From NCBI RefSeq assembly GCF_003590095.1, contig NC_039488.1:2604001-2668000 (forward strand): a DNA stretch of 64,000 nt, in the 5' to 3' direction. Below are positions 23,881 to 35,175 of this stretch, piece by piece. The stretch is from Trichoplusia ni. Lineage: Eukaryota > Arthropoda > Insecta > Lepidoptera > Noctuidae. The first letter of the stretch is position 1. The number at the start of each line of letters is the position of its first letter. Below the pieces are notes generated by a model. The model made no database searches, was not told the origin of the DNA, and was given only the letters and a program-made list of their open reading frames with translations. Both the position numbers and the translations under genes were made by a program.

Positions 23881-24750
23881 AAATTTGGACAAAGCACTGA
23901 GAAAATTGTAATTACTGAAGAGTTTTTGACATATCACGTGACGTAGAGTCGTCACTCCAATACGTTTATGAATTTGATAAGGGGCAGCGATTTTAGTAAA
24001 ACTTGGTAAAATGTCTACCTAAATACGGCAACTTAAGAGCACAATAAGACTTAAAAAGATATCACATAAAAAACAAATGTTATTATTTAATCAGTACCAA
24101 AACCTCCATACATCGCTCACGGCGATTTTTCCAATTCCAGTTTCATTCCACTAGCGAATTGGACGCGTCCAACGAATCGAAAATGCTTGTTGAAAATTTA
24201 CATATGTTGGAAAATAGATATATACTGGAGTCGGATGGAGGCAATCAACCCGACGCAAATATCACCGGACACTGTCCTTATTTACATCGAAGTTTTGAAT
24301 AAACAAACGTCGTAATTGCTGAACATTTACTTGCGAAGAATTTTATACGGATAAAAAATACTTGAGAACAAGTATAAGACGTATTATCATGAGTTTTGTA
24401 AGTTTGTAAGATATCGCCGAGCATACTCTTACATGCCACTTAGTTTACTAGTACCAAATTTTACGATGTCTGTCGTCTAACAAACCCCCGACGATTACCC
24501 ACAGGACCAAATTAAATCATCTTTAGCAGAATTGTAATCTACAAGAAGATCTGATTTCTCCATTTTATATCACCGAAAATACCAATTCGTGTAATAGTAC
24601 TAAATGTTTCTATGCTCGTAGTCTAACCCAATAAAACAAACCTGCAGGACAATTCATCTTTAGCAGAATATCAAAGACGTGAGATGTAGTGATTGATACT
24701 CTCACTTGACAATCGGATTTCCATATCCCATTTTCCCACCACCAATTTTC
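23881..24750. other. AT-rich non-coding DNA
   Basis: No coding signal was seen, and no repeat was recognised before the family G element. Confidence 0.5.
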
Positions 24751-25053
24751 TCATCAAACAAAGCTAAGATATCTCTTTATTACGTCATCAATATTCTATT
24801 TGAGTGCGCTTTCATTTGAGTCCCCAATCGAGTATATTTGCAGACATTCGGTTATTCTTCGCTACTTTTATCCCCTACAATATAAAAAAGGCTAAATCCA
24901 TTTTTATCAGACATTTCTAGGGACAGTCGCACATCATACATCTAGCAAAACAAATTAAAAGAAAATCGTTTAATCCATACGTGAGTCATAGATATATAGA
25001 CAGACAGAAACAAACATCAAACTTACACACCTTTTTTGAGTCAGGGATTAAAA
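24751..25053 (+). mobile_element. Retroelement 3'-end repeat, family G copy 1 (diverged)
   Basis: It aligns along its length with 38266-38556. Shared blocks are 'tcatcaaacaaagctaa', 'attctattt.agtgcgctttcatt', 'cgagtat', 'cttttatcccc' and the end 'atgacacac...tttttgagtcaggg.ttaaaa'. The end resembles the widespread Lepidopteran LINE tail with 'ttttgcgtcgggggttaaaa' (compare 34078-34190). Confidence 0.6.
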
Positions 25054-27539
25054 TTATGTGAATTGCTTGATTACTTTTTATGACATTCTGAATTAGATTA
25101 CTAAGTTTCTACATACATGTACACACAAGTCTTAAACGAACTTAGCAAATTACAAACTTCCCAGCTTTTAAACACATAACCTTGAGCTCAAGAATCCAGT
25201 CTGTAAACTTCAAGCAAATTACTTTCATCTCCGACTTCAAAATTTATGATTGTTTCTATTTATTTGCACTCGCTGTAATGATGTTTGCAAACAGCGACTT
25301 TCATTAATACAGAATGTTAAATAACACTGATTATGGCGTCCTCTCATTGACAGTAACGACTTGTGTAATACGAGCCATTTAGCAATTACGAATGAGAACG
25401 AGTAACGTTTGACTCGGGAACATAACAAAAAGCCGATTGCTCATACCCATATATTAAGTTAATGGGTTCTGGCACTAAGCACGCCCTTGACTTTAACGAT
25501 GCGGCAGAAGAGGCACGGAATAAATTTAAATTGGTCGGGCGTCGGCAGCGGGCAGCGGTCACTCTCTCCCGGTCACAATGCCCAATGCACTTTAATGCAC
25601 GCGTACATACTGGAACTTATTATTCCACCACAAGAATTACAAGTGAAGCGTCCATCCACGTAGTTCACGACTATTTGTTCACAATTCACGTCCGTGCAAA
25701 AAAGGAATCTCGAATATGCATGGAATCGGTTCAATGCGAAAACCAAATACGAGCGTATTGAATTTCGCGCAAATAAGCATTCCTATTATTTGGAGCCCCA
25801 CTGAAATTATGTTCTCAGTTACATGCTTACAGGAGACGCGGTATCGAGTACTCGCCACAAAATTGTTGTATTTGATTTCAGTGAAAAATACATTTGAAAA
25901 GCAACTCATTCAAAGTGGAGTGTGGAGTGCACAATCGCGGAGACGGTGAGAATCGAATCTAAGATTGGCTTGGTTTTACATTTGTTCGCTGAACTGTAAA
26001 ATGAATGCTATTCGGGGTAAAACAACAAATTGTTGAAATATTCATGTTTCTATGCTCTCTAGCGGGAGAAAAACAGTGCAATCTACTCCGCATCTTTATA
26101 AAGTTTGAGAACTAAAGCCTGGAATAGTGTGTTAGTGCTGTTCTTGTAAATATAAGAGGATATTTTTCAACGCTTTACGAAGACAGTTTGTCTGCATATC
26201 AAACAAGATAGAAATTACAACTCTACAAAGTTTACACAAGAAACTGTGGTACGTTTAAAAACCTGAATTTGTATAATTCGTTACTAAATAAATTCGACCT
26301 AAAATTCGAGTTTTCAAATATTAGCTCTATCCCAGTTTAAATACCCTTCTATTTTTGTATAAACGAAGTTACTGAAAGTATTAAATGCCTAATAAATACA
26401 CTGAATATTTCCCCCTTATTATTTAGATTTTATTTACCTTAACAAAGTTTCGTGTTTTAATTTAGTCAGCCAACGAGAGTTATGAAGGTCAGAATCCAAA
26501 AGTATTTAAATTAGCTTTCATTTGTGTGAATTTAAAAATAAACGTACCTTTTTGAAGCAACCTGTATATTGTTACTAAGGTCTCAGGGTCTGTTTTGTTT
26601 AACTTAGCTTTAGTAGAGAAATAATAAACGACTGATAATGGATTAACTTTCATAGTTATGTAATCTATACGTCAATTTCTAATCCAGATTATCCAAATCT
26701 CTGTCTAGTTCTCTATCTATTGCACACTTTTTAAACATTCTGATCATAAATAACTTAGAATAAGGAAATTCGGTCTCCAAGCCATACATAATCGAAACTA
26801 AAAACTACATTATTTTCGCATTAAAAGCATTAATGTTCAACTTTCTTAGTACTAGTTTTTCGCCACACCATGTTAAAGTCTATTTTCAATCACACTAGAT
26901 TCTCCTGAATAAGATTGTAACTCCACTAATTTTACGTTCACGACCGTCTATCTATTCTGAACAACTTATTTTATTGGATAACGTAAAGTCAGTTTATCAG
27001 TAGCTACTCTCTTATAAGACCTTACTCGTAACTAACTTTTTTTGTCAGTGTGTCTATCATGAAATCCGATCAAGTCCTTTCATACACGTCTGCGTTTTTC
27101 AGGACCTCTGCTGGTCACGTTACGTATTAAATCGTTAAGCTTCCCCAAACAGTTCATCTGTCCTATGATTGATTCATGTGTGACACCTGTCGAGATTGCT
27201 CGATCAAACTTGTGTCTCTTTCGTCACACGTCACGTGACACTTTTATACTTTGATCCCACGTAATAAAAATCCCAACGAATTGTGTTCCGGATGCGAATC
27301 AAGGATTTGGTAGAATGTTCTGTTTATGTGAAGAATTCTGTTTAAATGAAGAGAATATTTACGATGTAGTTCTAATTCTTGAAAGTTTTACTTAATTTTT
27401 GAAAAAAGGAACATATGGAAATATTTTTTTATTAAAGCATGTGGTTTTTTTGTCTAAATTATACGGTACGCTTAAATTAATACTTCGATTTAGATCATCT
27501 AAATAAGAGAATTGAACCTTATTTATCAGAAACTAGGGG
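25054..27539. other. Non-coding DNA with one GC-rich patch
   Basis: 25500-25610 is GC-rich (gggcgtcggcagcgggcagc) and lies inside a 99-codon plus-strand frame whose product is unrecognised. I treat that frame as chance within a possible regulatory block. The rest is AT-rich. Confidence 0.45.
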
Positions 27540-27711
27540 TCCTACTACCATGTGTTAAATTAATATAATTGTGGTTCGGAAGCGTGAAAAAGCAATACTA
27601 GAAATAATAAAATCTAACAAGAAAAAGATCCTACTCCCATTTGTTAAATTAATATAATTGTTTAAGCGTGAGAGCGCAATACTAGAAATAATAAAATCTA
27701 ACAAGAAAAAC
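27540..27711 (+). repeat. Two-copy tandem duplication, 89-bp unit
   Basis: Copy 1 is 27540-27628 and copy 2 is 27629-27711. Both start tcctact.cca and end with taataaaatctaacaagaaa. Copy 2 lacks about 5 bases in the middle and has few substitutions, so the duplication is fairly recent. No mobile-element ends were recognised. Confidence 0.85.
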
Positions 27712-29089
27712 ATCTATTTATTTCCCTTCCAAATATAAATTCACAACACAAACATTCACCTCCGTTAAGTACCAAAAGTATTCACTTGCAAATTTATATC
27801 AAGAATCAGATAATATTAAAACGTTCGAGGTAGATCCTTCCCACAATAGTTCTCAAAGCGAGCTGACTGATTATGCATGATGCATTATATTCAGTACTCG
27901 TTCATCATATGACCATCATACATCATCTGTTTATGTAATAACTGAACTTGTGAATAAATAATTCAAACGCTAAATATATGCACTGCGTTATAAATACAGG
28001 GCGGAAATAGAACACATTCGCGCTTTACAATTTCATTATTTATTTTTAGGCTCGTCACAATTTTATTTTTGCTGTTGAGTAAACTACAATGTGCCTCTCT
28101 GTGATATATTAAGTTTTCATTTTTCTTCTTTAATTATAATCTCGAACAAAATCAATTCTGATTTGGACAAAAATGGATTCCATTTAGTTTAATATCTAAG
28201 TAATATCACAGGTGATCATGAAATATTAGTTTTGTTACTAAATACAGATAGATTAAAACTCTAAAGCACAATCGGCCAAACATTCACCATCGACCAGCAA
28301 CACTTTACGAAACGGTAAAGTTCTGACGTAGAGAACGAAGCAACGAAAAAGCAACAATTTTTAAACTGACTCAATTTTGTCAGTCAGCCGAACCGAGCCA
28401 GCTAATCCGCAGCATAAACTGCAACAGAAACTTTCAGTTAATGACCAAGTGCTAATTTCTTTTTAAAGTCTCTATTATAGCGATTATCTGGCGCTGGCGG
28501 CTTTGCTGATTTTTGTTCTCTATCTCCGGAACCCAGGTACGGTAATTAACCACCGCGCTACTTCAATTTATTGCGGGGAAATTATCTTTGTTGACCCACG
28601 CGCCTCTGGTAAGGTGCTTAATTTTTTTCGTTCTCTGTAAGCGTTTTTCATATCCCCGTCCGTACCATCCTTTGTTTACTGTCTGTTTATTAATTTGGTA
28701 ATGGAACGTGAAAACGAATTGTTCTGATACGTTGATAACAGGTTTCATTCGTTACGCATCGATTAGCTTTGTTGTTTGGGTCGAGTGCTCGGTGATAGAT
28801 CATTTCTCGCTTTTAGCTTAATTTGATAATTTTTCCGATCTTTAGTCGCCTGACAAGGGTTATAATTATTATTCGTTCTGCTTTTCTTTTGTAAGATTAA
28901 TGGCATGAATATATAAAAAAAATTCTTAGACAAAATGAGAAAATATTACTTCTCGGAAATAAGCAAGCAAAATATACGGAGGTAATAAATTATTACCAGA
29001 GACATCTGTACCTAAAACTGCACGTACTTACCTAAACAAAATAGTTGCGAAAGCCAGCACTCATAGATCAAAGGGCGGGCCAACGAGTG
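27712..29089. other. AT-rich non-coding DNA
   Basis: No coding signal or repeat was recognised. Confidence 0.5.
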
Positions 29090-29290
29090 ACGACATGACA
29101 CCGGGAAAGCGTGTTCCCGTTCCCGGGATCCCGGTCCCATTTCACATGTGGGAGCGGCCCGCCATTGGAGCACTAATGCAGCGTGCATTTTTAATTCATG
29201 TCAAGAGTCCCGCGCGGTCGCATTAAGTGCGGGCATGTTGCCGGATAGCAGCCGTTTACGGCTACTGAACATGTCACGGCATGTTTCACT
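29090..29290. promoter_or_regulatory. GC-rich candidate enhancer with palindromes
   Basis: This is one of the most distinct GC-rich islands in the window. It holds the 12-bp palindrome CCGGGATCCCGG (29123-29134), the hairpin AGCCGT-TT-ACGGCT (about 29249-29262), and several CATG-centred boxes including the p53-type element. No open frame spans it. The compositional contrast and motif density suggest a cis-regulatory module; this is inference. Confidence 0.4.
29267..29286. promoter_or_regulatory. p53-family response element (two half-sites, no spacer)
   Basis: GAACATGTCACGGCATGTTT fits RRRCWWGYYY twice, with one mismatch per half-site (18/20) and no spacer. A third near-half-site, GGGCATGTTG, lies at 29231-29240. 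Insect p53 binds essentially this consensus. Confidence 0.4.
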
Positions 29291-30927
29291 TAGCTGCTTC
29301 TAATCTATTTGTCTGGTATGTTAACTTACCTTTTAGTGCGGAATACCTACTCGTTGTTTAAAAACTTTATTCGTGCTTTTTTATATACTCTACTTAGTAT
29401 GAGGCCTGATTGAGAACTAAACCGCTATTTAGTCATTTGTATTAAATATCGAAATAGTTATGTAAAAAAATGTAACTAAAGTCTGAACGAATTTCAGAAA
29501 AAATAAATAAATCAATTATCTTAAAAGCTTTCATAAAATAAGTTCAAAATTAATTACTATCACGGGATTTAGCAATCATTCATATTATCAAATAAAAAGA
29601 AAGAATGAAAGGTTATAAGAACATTGCTTCATAAAGAAGATCAATCGAGTTAGTCAACCGAAAGGAAATAAATTAAGTAGGCACAGACTTGTTGCCTTTT
29701 AAGTATCATTAATTTAAATGTCACGAGCTTTCATTTGATATCGGGATGCGATGAAAATGTTATTATTTCAATAATCGATTATGGGTTTTCAGACTTTGAA
29801 AATGGAACCAGTTATATAACGAACGATTCGATGAATAAAAAAGTATATATTTTTGTTAATTACTTGAATGTAAACTCGGGTTTAATTACCATACTTGTTT
29901 AGTTTACGTATAAGTTATTGTTAAATATACATATTATTGCCTATTAACGTAAATGTTCACAATAAAATTGTATAATAATGATAGAAAAAAACGGTTGGCG
30001 TTGACTTGGACTGGCCGAAAAAGCAAACTCTATTTTTTCTTTTTCCTTTCCAGATGGCATTCAGTATTGTGTTTTAACTTAAACTGGAAAACTGTGAATT
30101 GTGTTTTCCTCTCGGTCAGTGGAAACATTTCGTCATAAATCTCGAATACAGTCAGACACGGTCCCAACATCTGTATGTTCACTCAGATATTTGAGCGCGA
30201 AAATCTAAATTATGATCCATAGTTCTGAAAATCAAGCGCTTAGAAATTGTACTGAAGGCTCGTTTATCAAACTGTCTGTACACATACCAGTCTACTATGA
30301 CGTCATTATAGAGCTAGAGAGAGTTCTTTCAAATACATTATCTATAGGTACTTTGTATTTACCGAAAAAAAATAAGTCTCCATTGAAATTGTTTTTCTTT
30401 TATTAGCTTGATTTTTAAAGCTCTTTTTTAAACTTGTTTCGGTTAGGTTTTTGTTATTACATGGAATTAAAAATGCCAAAAAGGATGACAGAGACTACGA
30501 TACTTACGGTCGACACAAATTATATTGATTTTAAATCCAAAATCAATAGATAAAAACATTCACCACGACAAACAATGTACATGCTGTTCGGTAGCTATAC
30601 AAATCCCAATTGGATCAAATAAATAGATTAATTACAAACAACACATTTCAGAAATAGCTAATTTGCAATGACCTGTATAATGACCGCAAACCAAACGTTG
30701 TCTAAATTCAACAACGTTCTAAATAATTAAATTATTCCTAACAACACACAGCAATGATACACAAACGAAATAGAGAGATTACTGTGTGAATACAGGAAAT
30801 TCGTAAATCCGCTTAGCTTCGTTATGCAACAAAAATACGGTTCCCATTCGAAAATAAACAAATGAAGTGCCAAAGTTCCGTAGGTACATTTTTAAAAAGT
30901 ATCATCTAATTTTTTTAGTAGAAAAAA
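29291..30927. other. AT-rich non-coding DNA with one perfect CRE
   Basis: The 10-bp palindrome ATGACGTCAT lies at 30297-30306. Short frames at 29953-30406 show AT-driven composition and no motif. Confidence 0.5.
30297..30306. promoter_or_regulatory. Perfect CREB/ATF palindrome ATGACGTCAT
   Basis: This is an extended 10-bp consensus for bZIP factors of the CREB/ATF class, in AT-rich DNA with no recognised promoter nearby. Confidence 0.3.
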
Positions 30928-31018
30928 CTTGATGCGGAACGCGGAGGACGAGGTGGGTGTTGTGGCGCATCTTGGGAGAGGCCTATGTCCAACGGTGGGC
31001 CGCGTTAGGTCGATTGAG
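30928..31018 (+). mobile_element. RTE-type LINE remnant: C-terminal end of reverse transcriptase ORF
   Basis: In one plus-strand frame, bases 30954-31007 read RWVLWRILGEAYVQRWAA. This fits the C-terminal tail of RTE-type non-LTR retrotransposon polyproteins (pattern W..LGEAYVQQW). Only this tail survives, in AT-rich DNA, as a severely 5'-truncated, dead copy. Confidence 0.65.
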
Positions 31019-33147
31019 AGTTATGAGCAAAATTTTAAGTATAACAAAATAACCTGCTAACAGGAATGCTAAAAAAAAATTAAGTTTTAGTCCCAAACAT
31101 TTTTATTACTAAAAAAAACTGTAACAAAATTACTTCTTATTATGACATTATGTACTTATATTGAATATTTACTTAAAGGTGCATTACGTCGGCACTTGAA
31201 AAGAACTCAAAAACTGAATACGTAACGATTAGTTTCAAGTGTTTAGAGGAACAAGTGTATTGGTAAAATGTTTTAATTGCTAAAGTTCAAATGTTCACCG
31301 CTTCAGAACATATAGCCCATCAATAATAATCCACGTGCGTTTGAAAAATCTGCTCAATTTTATTTTTCAACGAAACACGTTCGCCGATTTCAAACTATTT
31401 TTTTCGTTCGCTTTACCTTAAAAATATTTCGTCCATAAAAGACAGGGTTTCAAATGCATTTTATGGATGTAGAGAGATATTCAGAATAAAATGTTACAAG
31501 GATTTAAAATGTGGGTCGTGAGCGACCTCGGCACTAGTGAGTTATGTTTTTTTTTAATTCGATAGCATACTAGGTGACGAGAAACCAGGGCAATACTTTT
31601 AACTGAATTAAGTCGTGGTTATTACTTTGTGAAATATATTTTTAACTTCTGATGCTGTCACTGTCGCAGAAAAACATATGAGACTAAATATTTGTAGTTT
31701 TATCTGAGTTATGCCATCATATTTTAGGAAAATTAAAAAGTTTTCTTCTTATTTTTAGGCTAGGAAATGCACCTGTTATATAAGCAAGTAAATCAAAGTT
31801 CAACTATGTATATATTATATAAGTATTCACGTTTTGTTTGGTGACAACTTTTCTGGAAAGATGAAAGGACTTAACGGTACCTGTTAGACTTTTACAGATA
31901 ACCATCAGCGAAACTGAATAAACGACAAGCAGGAAGAAAATTTTGTTGATACAGAAAAAATATGTGACCACCTCAAGTTTTAATTAAAAAACTTTGTTCC
32001 TTAAGTTTTTTGTTACAACCTTGTCGTTGTCAGAACTAAAATGTTTCCCTATGTGGAGGACTAGCATGTCTACGACTTAATGTGAGGAAAAGAGACAACT
32101 CACTACGCCGAGAAACACACTGTCCCGCTTCCACATCAGCAGCAGTCCGATTTTCAGGGATGGTGGTAGGTGGTAGCCCAAGTAAACAAGTAGCTACCCT
32201 ATAATTAGTTGAACTTGTAAATAATGAGCATGACAACTGATTCAAATACGTATTCACAAAAGGGACAGAATTTGTCGGCCTAAACAAATAATACTAAATT
32301 CTCATTGTTTTCATAAATCTAGGAGAATGTTTAATGACCTTACTTTGAAGTTATAATTGGGTAGAACAAAAATCACAATGCAATTGTTTCTTAAGATGGA
32401 TTCGAAATTTCTTCCAGGGAGAGAAAGATTTTTGGGGAAAACTATTTTAAGTGACGAAACTTAGCCGTCCCTTTCTTTGAGGCAAAAAAAATAAATAAGT
32501 TAATATTTTGCAATACTGCTGTCTTAAATCCTGAAAAAGTTAATTATATAAGCCAGGGATCATTATATGGCAACCTTTATGACGTTCACAGAACAAAAAA
32601 TAGTTTATAAACTAATTTGATTTATTTTTTATTCACACATGCTAAACTCTAAATAAATAAAAATCTGTGCAGAAATACCCATCCACCTTAACGGTGGAGT
32701 TCCTGTTAAAGTGTATACATCGTGATACAGTATGCAATGAAGTGCAATAGCTCGACAAGGTAGCACCCTGTAGTTGAAATGTCAACAGCACGCCATGCCA
32801 CGCTCACCGCGCAATAATGGACTGTTTACACTAACCTATACACGCCCTTATTCCGTCTAAAATGCTTCCAACCCATCCACCTGTCATTATACTAATGGAT
32901 AACCAAGTTCGATATTGATAATTCGTTGAACCACTTGACAAGTCCATTTGATAGTTACTTGCCAAATACACTTCGTTATTAAAACCTTTTTTCAATATAC
33001 TCTATTGAATCAATCGGTCGGGTTCATTTTGAAAATTGTGCGTTTGACGTCCAAATCAGCATTTTCATCAGACTGAGTAGAGTAGTGAGACCGAATTTAA
33101 ATATAGATTTTTGCCGAAATGCGACTTTCTTTTATTTTTATTTTCTT
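31019..33147. other. Non-coding DNA, one inverted 'GGAAGC' segment
   Basis: 32120-32134 (tgtcccgcttccaca) is the inverse of the 'tgtggaagcgagaca' repeat. The 83-codon minus-strand frame across it (32036-32287) gives no recognisable protein. The rest is AT-rich. Confidence 0.45.
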
Positions 33148-33415
33148 ACTAGCTGTTGCCCGCGACTTCGTCCCCGTGGGTAGACAATATAAGTTATGAT
33201 TTATACCCGTCCTGTTTTTTTTCACATTTTCCATTTTATCTTCGCTCCTATTAGTCGCAGCGTGATGGTTAATAGCCTAAAGCCCTCCTCGATGAATGGT
33301 CTATTCAAAACAAAAAAACAATCAATTTGGACCAGTAGTTCCTGAGATTAGCGCGTTCAAACAAACAAACAAACAAACTCGTCAGCTTTATATATTAGTA
33401 TAGAAGTATAGATAG
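33148..33415 (+). mobile_element. Family A repeat, copy 3
   Basis: It runs from actagctgttgcccgcgact to tatattagtatagaagtata. It is almost identical in structure to the copy at 54154, and has a (CAAA)n-type expansion near 33358-33378. Confidence 0.75.
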
Positions 33416-34077
33416 ATTTTTAAATATATCGTACGTATCATGAAAAGTATCGCAAGTATAACGAAATACAAAAGCGAAGTTTGTAACGAGCTGTATGAGA
33501 GAACGTGTGAACGCTGTAGGTGAGTCGAGATAAATCCAGATCATTAGACCGCATCAATCCGTCGCAAAGGAAAAGAAAGGAAAAGTTATTTTGTTCTAAA
33601 TAAAAAGATATGTTGCCGTGTCCCTTTCTTGAACAGTCTTGTTGGGTATGTTTGTTCTATAAGCGAGTAACATTAAGTGTGCGAGAGCATGGATCGCGCC
33701 GGTCCGGGGAGACCGGGAGACTCACACAAACGATGAATTATTGCGTGTCATCAATTACCGGACAGACACGACGCACACCGATGTGCGACGGCTCTAGATA
33801 CGCCCTGATTTAAATGACTGCTAATCATAATATAATGTAATATAATAGTTATTTTTAAACAGGACAAAAAGGTATTAACCAAATATGAACTGCACTGCAC
33901 AACTGAGAAATGAGACTGAAAAATAAACGTTCTAAAGTCATAATTGAATTCAGCATGCGCTATAAACATTTTTTTTCTATATTTACAAAGGTGTGCATAT
34001 AACCACAACTATTTGATATGAATTGAATAATAAGTCTTACACTTTTCATGGCTAATTGTCATAATAAAATGATAAAC
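33416..34077. other. Non-coding DNA
   Basis: A GC-richer patch at 33660-33800 carries short frames on both strands with no recognisable product. No repeat was identified. Confidence 0.45.
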
Positions 34078-34190
34078 GCATCCAAATCAGTTTATCCATT
34101 TAGGAGCTACGATGCCACAGAAAGATACATAGACATTCAGTCAAACATATAACATATTATTATTACCCCTCCATTGCGTCGGGGGTAAAA
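34078..34190 (+). mobile_element. LINE 3'-end repeat ('gcgtcgggggtaaaa')
   Basis: 'aaatcagtttatccatttag', 'gagctacgatgccacag', 'caaacatataac' and 'cattgcgtcgggggtaaaa' form a well-known Lepidopteran LINE tail, less decayed than the related ends of the family G copies at 24751 and 38266. Confidence 0.6.
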
Positions 34191-34776
34191 AACATGTCAC
34201 GTTAGTATGTATTAACTTACCAATAATTTCAACCACCTTTATAAAGTTTTAATGAAGTTACGTCTTAAAAAATATTTTGATTATTCTTGCTTCAGATTTT
34301 TATATATTTTAAACCTAATTTCCGACCGGACGTTTCACAAATTGTTGTCGAATGACTAACATTTAATGTTGATCTATTTTATAATTCTTTAAAGGAAATT
34401 TGAGATAAAAAAAAAAAACTATGGAATGGTTTAGATTCACATTTTACAGATAGTAAATACATATTTACACATTTTCAACTTAGGGTAATGTACTTTTGTA
34501 TCATATTATCTATTGTAGGTATATTTACAATGACTACTGCCACCTTACCCGTACTTTTATAATACGCTAAAAAATTACCTCTGTTGAAGAAAATTTAATT
34601 TTGGTCTCACGTAAACATATAAGTGGATAGTGGGGCACTAGCTAAAAGCTTAGCTTTTTACGCTAAATATATTCCAGGTCAAATATTACCTGCAATTTAG
34701 GAATAAGTCCACAGACTAGGTTTGTTTGGGTAAAAGCTTTCACAAACACTTAGTAGAGATAATTAACAATTTTCAC
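34191..34776. other. AT-rich non-coding DNA
   Basis: Nothing recognised. Confidence 0.5.
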
Positions 34777-35175
34777 AAAAAAAAACCGACTTCAAATTAG
34801 TTTCAGTATTGCGTTTTTTGTAAAACTTTGTAAGTGCCCTTGAACATTATTTTTTTTTGAAATAGTTTTTATAACTTTTGTAATGAGTACAGGCGTGATA
34901 ACATGTTGTGTGATGGCGTAAACAATGCTTAGATATGCTATAGCAACAATTGCGGTTAATCTGCTGTTATTTATTGAAGAGTTCCCGATTTCTACAAGAT
35001 CCCATCATCAGATATTGAAATGGTGATAATGGGACCACACGGGAAGCACAAGCTTTCAAATAAAAAAAGAATCATGAAAATCGGTTCACCCAATCGCAAG
35101 TTACGAGGTAACAAACATTAAAAAAAAATACAGTCGAATTAAGAACCTCCTCCTTTTTTTGAAGTCGGTTAAAAA
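34777..35175. mobile_element. MITE-like element with 'aaccgacttcaaa' inverted termini
   Basis: The left end aaaaaaccgacttcaaa (34780-34796) is the reverse complement of the right end tttgaagtcggttaaaaa (35158-35175), which defines a ~400-bp unit. The interior ('gatcccatcatcagatattg', 'aatgggacca', 'gaaaatcggttcaccc') matches an abundant Lepidopteran repeat. There is no coding capacity, so it is a non-autonomous element. Confidence 0.7.

Noticed and set aside
25462..25949. Overlapping 99- and 77-codon plus-strand frames
   Set aside because: No recognisable motif. Only the first ~150 bases are GC-rich and the frames run into AT-rich DNA. More likely a GC-rich regulatory patch.
32036..32287. 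83-codon minus-strand frame that looked faintly transposase-like
   Set aside because: I could not match any transposase motif. The most distinctive part is the 'tgtggaagcgggaca' repeat read in frame.
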